Of a stretch of 64,000 nt of DNA, positions 59,943 to 64,000 are shown piece by piece; positions within the stretch are counted from its first letter, which is position 1; each line of letters starts with the position of its first letter. This DNA comes from Streptomyces sp. DvalAA-43. GTDB lineage: Bacteria; Actinomycetota; Actinomycetes; Streptomycetales; Streptomycetaceae. The notes below the pieces were generated by a model. The model made no database searches and had not been told where the DNA came from. It saw nothing but the letters and a program-made list of their open reading frames with translations. The translations under genes were made by a program, and so were the position numbers. The stretch covers positions 1 to 64,000 of the forward strand of contig NZ_FMBW01000031.1 of the NCBI RefSeq assembly GCF_900091725.1, in the 5' to 3' direction.

Positions 59943-60794
59943 ATGCCATCAAGGAAGGCGCCCACGGTGCGCCAGCGTCGACTGGGTGCCGAGATGCGCA
60001 AGATGCGGGAGCGCACGGGGCTTTCGCTCACCGAAGCGGCGGCGATGCTCGGCACGGACCGCACTACGGTGAGCAACATCGAGTCCGGGCGGTTCGGCGT
60101 CAGCACGGAGCGGGTTCGCGCGTGGGCCACGCACTACGGATGTTCCGACGCGGCCTACATCGATGCACTCGCGGAGATGGCGCGGGAGCGCATAAACGGT
60201 TGGTGGGAGGACTATCGGGGCGAGTTCACCAGTGACCCTCTCGACCTGGCCGAGTTGGAGCACCACGCCGTCGGTCTACGGTCGGTCGAGATCATGCACA
60301 TTCCCGGGCTGCTCCAGACCGAGGACTACGCGCGGGCTGTGTTCACGGAGACGGTCCCGCCGCCCAGCCCGACGCGTCAACGGCGCCTGCTTTCCCACAG
60401 GCTGAAGCGCCGGGACGTACTCGATCGGGTGGATCAGCCCCGTTGTGTGTTCCTGATCCACGAGGCTGCGCTGCGGATGACTTACGGCGGCTCCGCCGTC
60501 GCGCGCAGCCAACTCGGCCACTTGTTGGAGCAGTCGGACCGGGACAATGTCATCATCCGTGCGATCCCGTTCGCGGCTGGCGGTTTTCCGCACGCCAGCA
60601 GTTCGGCACACTACCTCTACGGTCCCGTGTCGCAGCTCGACACTGTGCAGACGGACACCGCGACCGGTTCGAGGTTCTTGGACGCTGAAACAAGCCTCGA
60701 AAACTGGCGGGTTGCGCTGGACCGAACCGAAGAGCGTTCGCTCGACCCGGAGAAGACGCGGGACTTCATTCGTACCATCGCACTACAAGTATGA
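59943..60794 (+). CDS. XRE-family regulator with DUF5753 (second module)
   Basis: This 283-residue protein has the HTH TGLSLTEAAAMLGTDRTTVS, then NIESGRFG. The DUF5753 domain has WWEDYRGEF, IPGLLQTEDYARAVF, FLIHEAALRMTYGG and FPHASSSAHYLYGP. The ATG at 59943 is preceded by ggagaggag. It is closely similar in layout to the regulator at 18463-19314 but differs throughout, so it is a paralogue rather than a recent copy. Confidence 0.9.
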   Translation: MPSRKAPTVRQRRLGAEMRKMRERTGLSLTEAAAMLGTDRTTVSNIESGRFGVSTERVRAWATHYGCSDAAYIDALAEMARERINGWWEDYRGEFTSDPLDLAELEHHAVGLRSVEIMHIPGLLQTEDYARAVFTETVPPPSPTRQRRLLSHRLKRRDVLDRVDQPRCVFLIHEAALRMTYGGSAVARSQLGHLLEQSDRDNVIIRAIPFAAGGFPHASSSAHYLYGPVSQLDTVQTDTATGSRFLDAETSLENWRVALDRTEERSLDPEKTRDFIRTIALQV

Positions 60795-60798
60795 AGGC

Positions 60799-61002
60799 GT
60801 GAGAACAATAGAAATCCAGTGGCGAAAGTCGTCGAAGTCATCGAATGCCGAGGGCAACAACTGCCTTGAGCTGGCCGAGTACGGCGGCGAGATCTTGATG
60901 CGCGAGAGTGACAACCCGGGCGTGGTCATCCGTACGACCCGTGCCAAGCTCCGTGCCTTCCTCGGTGGTGCGAAGGAAGGCGAGTTCGACGATCTGGCCT
61001 GA
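60799..61002 (+). CDS. DUF397 domain protein (second module)
   Basis: This 67-residue protein has the DUF397 core IQWRKSSKSSNAEGNNCLELAE, read in two parts as IQWRKSSKSSNA and EGNNCLELAE, then MRESDNPGVVIRTTRAKLRA. The GTG start at 60799 lies 4 bp after the XRE stop. A terminator follows at 61022. It is the usual partner of the XRE protein. Confidence 0.86.
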   Translation: MRTIEIQWRKSSKSSNAEGNNCLELAEYGGEILMRESDNPGVVIRTTRAKLRAFLGGAKEGEFDDLA

Positions 61003-61021
61003 TCTCTAGTGCTTTCGCTTC

Positions 61022-61058
61022 GGGCGGTTCCCATCGGCGCAGATGGGGGCCGCCCTTT
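61022..61058 (+). terminator. Terminator after DUF397 gene
   Basis: Arms gggcggttcccatc and gatgggggccgccc pair over 14 bp with two G-U pairs and are followed by ttt, with loop ggcgca. Confidence 0.88.
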
Positions 61059-61221
61059 GCGTATCCGGGTGGCTTGGACTAGTCGGTCGGGCTGCACTCG
61101 TCGACTACCTTCGCCTCACTCGTTAGACGTCAAACGCTTGAAACGGGCTCGCTTAAAACGCTAGCTTCGGGTTGCGCCTCCAGTCGGTTCGGCTCTGCGG
61201 TGAGTCATGCCTGGAGTGCCC

Positions 61222-61308
61222 AACTCCGTTCGATTCTGCGCCAGTTGAACGGAGTTCCGAAGGACCTCCCCGCGCCTGCCGCTCGTCACGCCGGCCGCAG
61301 GCGCGGGG
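61222..61308 (+). promoter_or_regulatory. Two adjacent hairpins in the leader of the 61339 gene
   Basis: Hairpin 1 has arms aactccgttc and gaacggagtt (61222-61256, 15-nt loop). Hairpin 2 has arms ccccgcgcctgc and gcaggcgcgggg (61268-61308, 17-nt loop). They sit in the 336-bp gap before the gene at 61339, where no CDS is visible. They may regulate that gene's expression at RNA level or be remnants of a mobile boundary. Confidence 0.45.
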
Positions 61309-61338
61309 TGGTTCCGATGCGGCGCCAGGAGGAATTCC

Positions 61339-61698
61339 GTGCGCGAGCAACAGCCCGAACCCTCCGCGACGCGCGTGTTCTGGTGCGAGCGGGTCACCTA
61401 CCGCACGATGGAGGCGGACGAGATCGCCGAGGTGTCCCGGCACATGGCCCTCGACCCCGCCGAGGCCATCCGCTTCATCCGGCTGGACGTGCGCGCGCTG
61501 GCCGCCGAACTGCCGACCATGGAGCGGCATCGGGCGCTGAGCTGGGTCGACGGCGGCGGATGCGTCGGTGCCATCGGCGCGCTCCATCGCGGCGAACCCT
61601 GCGGCTTGTCGCTGAGCCACCGCGACGCCTGGATCGAGTGGGCTGTGCGCCCTGGCTTCTATTTTTCAGCGGTTGGCGAGGACCTGCCGCCGGAATAG
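61339..61698 (+). CDS. Hypothetical protein with strong ribosome binding site
   Basis: This 119-residue soluble protein begins at GTG after aggaggaattcc. It has VFWCERVTYRTMEADEIAEVS, read as VFWCERVTYRT and MEADEIAEVSRHM, and RALSWVDGGGCVGAIGALHRG. I recognise no family. The tail (YFSAVGEDLPPE) lacks the expected GC3 pattern, so the 3' end may have been altered. It is followed by the convergent DUF6879 gene. Confidence 0.6.
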   Translation: MREQQPEPSATRVFWCERVTYRTMEADEIAEVSRHMALDPAEAIRFIRLDVRALAAELPTMERHRALSWVDGGGCVGAIGALHRGEPCGLSLSHRDAWIEWAVRPGFYFSAVGEDLPPE

Positions 61699-61752
61699 TC
61701 GCCCACGCCCAATGCCTGCCGCTGCTTCTGTGCCTGGTTGTTCACTGCTCGG

Positions 61753-62274
61753 TCAGGGCTTGTACTCGGAATGCTGGATGGCAGAGTTCCAGAGCAGATC
61801 CCGTACTCGGACACATTCGGCGACCGTCTCGGGATCGTCGATCACCTCGGAGCCGAGGACCCGCCCGCCGCTGTCGAAGTGCGCCACGGCCAGGAGCTTG
61901 TCATCGAAGAGCCACCAGTCCTCCCCGCCCAGAGGGAAAGACAGCCCCTCGGGGAGCTTGTGCCGCGGGAGCCATCGGATCTGCTCTCCGGCTCCCTCGT
62001 TCAATGGAGTGTTCTCGTGCTCCCAGCGGATGTACGGAGTGTGCGGCTCGGTTACTACGCGGACGCGCCGAACGGTCTTGCCCCCCTGGGTGAGCCGCCG
62101 AATCATCGACAACCACGAATCCATAAAGGCGTTGTCGGTTGCTCCCCCGAGCCACTTCTCGTACGGGCCCTCCTCCAGGGGAACTGAGTATTCGTCCCTC
62201 AGTTCCAGATGGAAGGCATCGTGTGCGGCGTCCTCAATGAGCCGGTTGCGCTCGGCGCTGGAGATCAGCTCCAC
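61753..62274 (-). CDS. DUF6879 family protein
   Basis: This 173-residue protein has the DUF6879 pattern: SAERNRLIEDAAHDAFHLEL, RVRVVTEPHTPYIRWEHE and RWLPRHKLP. GC content is lower than the surrounding genome. DUF6879 genes usually occur next to small XRE/DUF5753-type genes in actinomycetes. The GTG start at 62272-62274 overlaps the upstream small gene by 41 nt. Confidence 0.8.
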   Translation of the reverse strand: MELISSAERNRLIEDAAHDAFHLELRDEYSVPLEEGPYEKWLGGATDNAFMDSWLSMIRRLTQGGKTVRRVRVVTEPHTPYIRWEHENTPLNEGAGEQIRWLPRHKLPEGLSFPLGGEDWWLFDDKLLAVAHFDSGGRVLGSEVIDDPETVAECVRVRDLLWNSAIQHSEYKP

Positions 62275-62506
62275 GCGGTTCCTCCAGTAGCGCTGTGATC
62301 GCGGCCTTGGAGACCTCGACCACGGTCTCGTAGCCCGGAATCGACATCTGGGACAGGGCCTCGGGATCAGTCACCTCCCGACCCTGCACAACGTACGTGC
62401 CGCCCGGCGTGAGGACCACGAGCGGGTCCTTAAGACGCCTGAACTCGCCAGACAAGATCCCCGACAGAATCAAGCTCAGACGGTGGCATCCTGCTGTTCC
62501 AGCCAT
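62234..62506 (-). CDS. Small conserved partner of DUF6879
   Basis: This 90-residue frame has a recognisable core FRRLKDPLVVLTPGGTYVVQ followed by GREVTDPEALSQMSIPGY. The N-terminal 25 residues overlap the epoxide hydrolase gene and may not be real, so the start is uncertain and a TTG around 62450-62470 is also possible. The expected XRE gene is missing, so the module may be cut down. The hydrolase gene insertion may have removed it. Confidence 0.6.
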   Translation of the reverse strand: MAGTAGCHRLSLILSGILSGEFRRLKDPLVVLTPGGTYVVQGREVTDPEALSQMSIPGYETVVEVSKAAITALLEEPRGADLQRRAQPAH

Positions 62507-63426
62507 TTTGAAATCACTTGGTTTGTTTCCTCGGGCATTTCCTCCTGAATCCAGTGACCGCAGTCCAGGCCGACCACTTCCACATTGGGCACGAACTCTG
62601 TCAGGGTCTCGGACCTCGGGACCGCCAAGTCCCGGTCGCCGTAGATCATGAGGGCGGGCTGCTGGATGATCGGGTCCACGTCCGCCAGCAGGTGCCAGTT
62701 ACGGTCGAGATTCCGGTACCAGTTGATGCCGCCCGTGAATCCCGACGCTTCGAACCCGGAGATGTAGACGGCCAGGTCGCTGTCGCTCATGACAGGCTCA
62801 CCGAGCGGTGCTTCCGCCAGGGCGAGGTTGATAAACGCCATGCCTGGCTCAGGGGGCGCCGGGAGTACGTTCTTCCGGTAGAGGTTGCGGATGAACTGGC
62901 TTGTGTTCGCATCGAACACGGCGTCCGCAACGCCCGGCTGTCGATTGAAGTGGACGAAGTAGAAGTCGCCGCCGAGGAACTGTTCCATGACCTCGATCCA
63001 CGGCGTTTCACCGCGCACCTGGTAAGGCAAGGACAGGTTGATCACCTTGTTCACACGGTTGGGGTGCAGCAGGGCCAGCGACCAGACGACGAACCCACCC
63101 CAGTCATGGCCGACGAAGGTGGCCTCGTCGTATCCGTAGTGGTCAAGGAGCGCGACGAGGTCGCCCGACAGGTGCTCGATGTCGTAGTCCGTCACTTCGG
63201 CCGGGCAGGATGAGTTACCGAAACCCCGCTGGTTCGGTGCGATGACGTGGTAGCCGGCTTCTACGAGGACGGGCATCAGGTGACGCCAGGAGTACGCGTG
63301 CTCAGGCCAGCCGTGGCAGAGCACGATGGGCTTTCCCTTGTTTTCTCGTCCTGCTTCGAAGACTTCGAGTTCCACGCCGTTGACCGGAATAATAATGGGC
63401 TCGGGGAAATCGGTAGAATTTGCCAT
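62476..63426 (-). CDS. Epoxide hydrolase-like alpha/beta hydrolase
   Basis: This 316-residue enzyme has the HGWPEHAYSWR oxyanion motif, the nucleophile Asp in FVGHDWGGFV, the lid Tyr residues, the acid Asp in YGDRDLAVP and the catalytic His in DCGHWIQEE. Such enzymes open epoxides to diols. The start ATG at 63424-63426 follows aggaaac. The codon use (more A/T) and lower GC suggest horizontal origin. Confidence 0.88.
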   Translation of the reverse strand: MANSTDFPEPIIIPVNGVELEVFEAGRENKGKPIVLCHGWPEHAYSWRHLMPVLVEAGYHVIAPNQRGFGNSSCPAEVTDYDIEHLSGDLVALLDHYGYDEATFVGHDWGGFVVWSLALLHPNRVNKVINLSLPYQVRGETPWIEVMEQFLGGDFYFVHFNRQPGVADAVFDANTSQFIRNLYRKNVLPAPPEPGMAFINLALAEAPLGEPVMSDSDLAVYISGFEASGFTGGINWYRNLDRNWHLLADVDPIIQQPALMIYGDRDLAVPRSETLTEFVPNVEVVGLDCGHWIQEEMPEETNQVISKWLEQQDATV

Positions 63427-63545
63427 CGTGTTTCCTTATTGCTTTCAGGGTGATTGGGATTAGGCGAAGTTCCCGAAGATGGTTCGGGTTGTCGAATCGC
63501 GAACTCTTCGCGCAGCGGGGGACCTGCATGGAATGAAAGTCTGAC

Positions 63546-63572
63546 ACTGAGATCACTGAGATCACTGAGACG
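63546..63572. repeat. Three 9-bp tandem repeats
   Basis: Units actgagatc, actgagatc and actgagacg are adjacent in the 249-bp spacer between the epoxide hydrolase and the YdeI-like gene. A near palindrome, cgaaacggttacgcttcg, follows at 63579-63596. It is a possible operator region for the hydrolase gene. Confidence 0.5.
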
Positions 63573-63675
63573 CGACACGAAACGGTTACGCTTCGCGACA
63601 TCGCCTTTCCTGAGGCTCCCTATAAGCCTCCGCGGGCCTTGATGCCCTTGATCTGAGCGTTGACCGAGCGGTCGA

Positions 63676-64000
63676 TCATGACGGCCGCTCAGACCTTGCC
63701 ATCGACGCCACTATCCGCTCCAAGCGGGCCAGCCGCGTCTTCTCGGTACGGGCGGTGACCAGACCGAGGTACAGCGCGAACTGGTCGGACTTGCGGAGCG
63801 TGTCGTAGAACGCCCGCGCTGCCGGGTTCGCATCGAGGGCTTCGATGAGATCCGGTGGTGCGGTGGCGTTCTTCGGCGAGGCATATGCCCTCGCCCAGCG
63901 GCCGTCTGCCCGCGCCGCCTCGGCCTCGGCAAGGCCGCGGGGGCGCATCCGGCCCGCCGCGATCAGCGCCTCGGCCTTGTCGACGTTCACCTGCGACCAG
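63676..64000 (-). CDS. YdeI/OmpD-associated family protein, partial
   Basis: The C-terminal part of a YdeI-like protein: WSQVNVDKAEALIAAGRMRP, then ALDANPAARAFYDTLRKSDQ and TRLARLERIVASMA. The frame stays open past the window end, so the N-terminus is outside. Members of this family are small proteins implicated in cationic peptide resistance. That role is not shown here. Confidence 0.78.
   Translation of the reverse strand, partial: WSQVNVDKAEALIAAGRMRPRGLAEAEAARADGRWARAYASPKNATAPPDLIEALDANPAARAFYDTLRKSDQFALYLGLVTARTEKTRLARLERIVASMARSERPS

Noticed and set aside
11..64000. Many long open frames antisense to or out of frame with real genes (for example 6196-9600 plus and 13901-17215 minus)
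   Set aside because: They have Arg/Pro/Gly-rich or His/Asp-rich composition without domains and lie opposite genes with clear motifs. They are the normal result of very high GC content.
11..64000. CRISPR array, rRNA or tRNA genes
   Set aside because: Short tandem repeats exist but none has spacers of regular length, and I see no cloverleaf or rRNA sequence.

Overview
The window is about 64 kb of high-GC actinomycete chromosome with strong G/C bias at codon third positions, frequent GTG starts and some TTG starts. Typical Streptomyces families are present: DUF397/DUF5753 modules, DUF4232 and other lipoproteins, mycothiol synthase and Tat-exported hydrolases. The block from about 42.0 to 59.1 kb (CsoR-like regulator, DUF47, pit, pstBACS, NUDIX, CHAD, ppk, ABC/GntR, mshD, 5'-nucleotidase) follows the gene order I remember for the Streptomyces coelicolor SCO4136-SCO4152 region. 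I therefore read the source as a Streptomyces or close relative. No rRNA, tRNA or CRISPR array was found.

Layout. (1) 0-4.5 kb: a four-gene operon with overlapping stops and starts (ABC ATPase, permease, sensor kinase, response regulator), then a GNAT acetyltransferase. (2) 4.6-12 kb: a minus-strand operon resembling a stripped-down type IV secretion apparatus (VirB2-, VirB8- and VirB6-like proteins, an SCO6880-family protein, a VirB4-type ATPase and a VirD4-like protein whose Walker A is degenerate). No relaxase or integrase is visible. (3) 12-18 kb: DUF402 protein, a 1364-residue orphan protein and a VOC protein. (4) 18-21 kb: a DUF397/DUF397/XRE module with a divergent anti-sigma-type ATPase, followed by a decayed endonuclease/exonuclease/phosphatase gene. 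(5) 21-23.7 kb: a membrane-anchored Hint-domain polymorphic toxin with a probable immunity gene. (6) 24.5-29.5 kb: five consecutive genes for exported proteins: ricin-type lectin, lysozyme/SLT-LGFP, NlpC/P60-LGFP, antigen-85-type esterase and DUF4185 protein. (7) 29.6-33.3 kb: FHA protein and Ser/Thr kinase pair, then a DUF4232 lipoprotein. (8) 33.6-42.2 kb: a membrane/pilin-like/DUF1023 fusion protein, lipoproteins, SLT-NlpC hydrolase, PAP2 phosphatase and a bicovalent-FAD oxidoreductase. (9) 42.3-52.6 kb: the phosphate region. (10) 52.9-57.2 kb: GntR-ABC operon, mshD, and a DUF1016 nuclease gene destroyed by an IS200/IS605 remnant. (11) 57.3-64 kb: 5'-nucleotidase, a second XRE/DUF397/ATPase module, DUF6879 pair, epoxide hydrolase and a YdeI-like gene cut by the window edge.

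How the genes work together. The phosphate region is the clearest unit. Low-affinity uptake (pit with DUF47) runs convergently into the high-affinity Pst operon across a strong shared terminator. A PHO box precedes pstS, a stable hairpin separates pstS from pstC, and polyphosphate metabolism (CHAD, ppk) lies just upstream. The most interesting accessory units are the five-gene secreted operon at 24.5-29.5 kb, whose parts resemble tools for attacking a mycolyl-arabinogalactan envelope, the T4SS-like operon without a relaxase, and the toxin-immunity pair. The two DUF397/DUF5753 modules are the usual scattered Streptomyces regulatory type.
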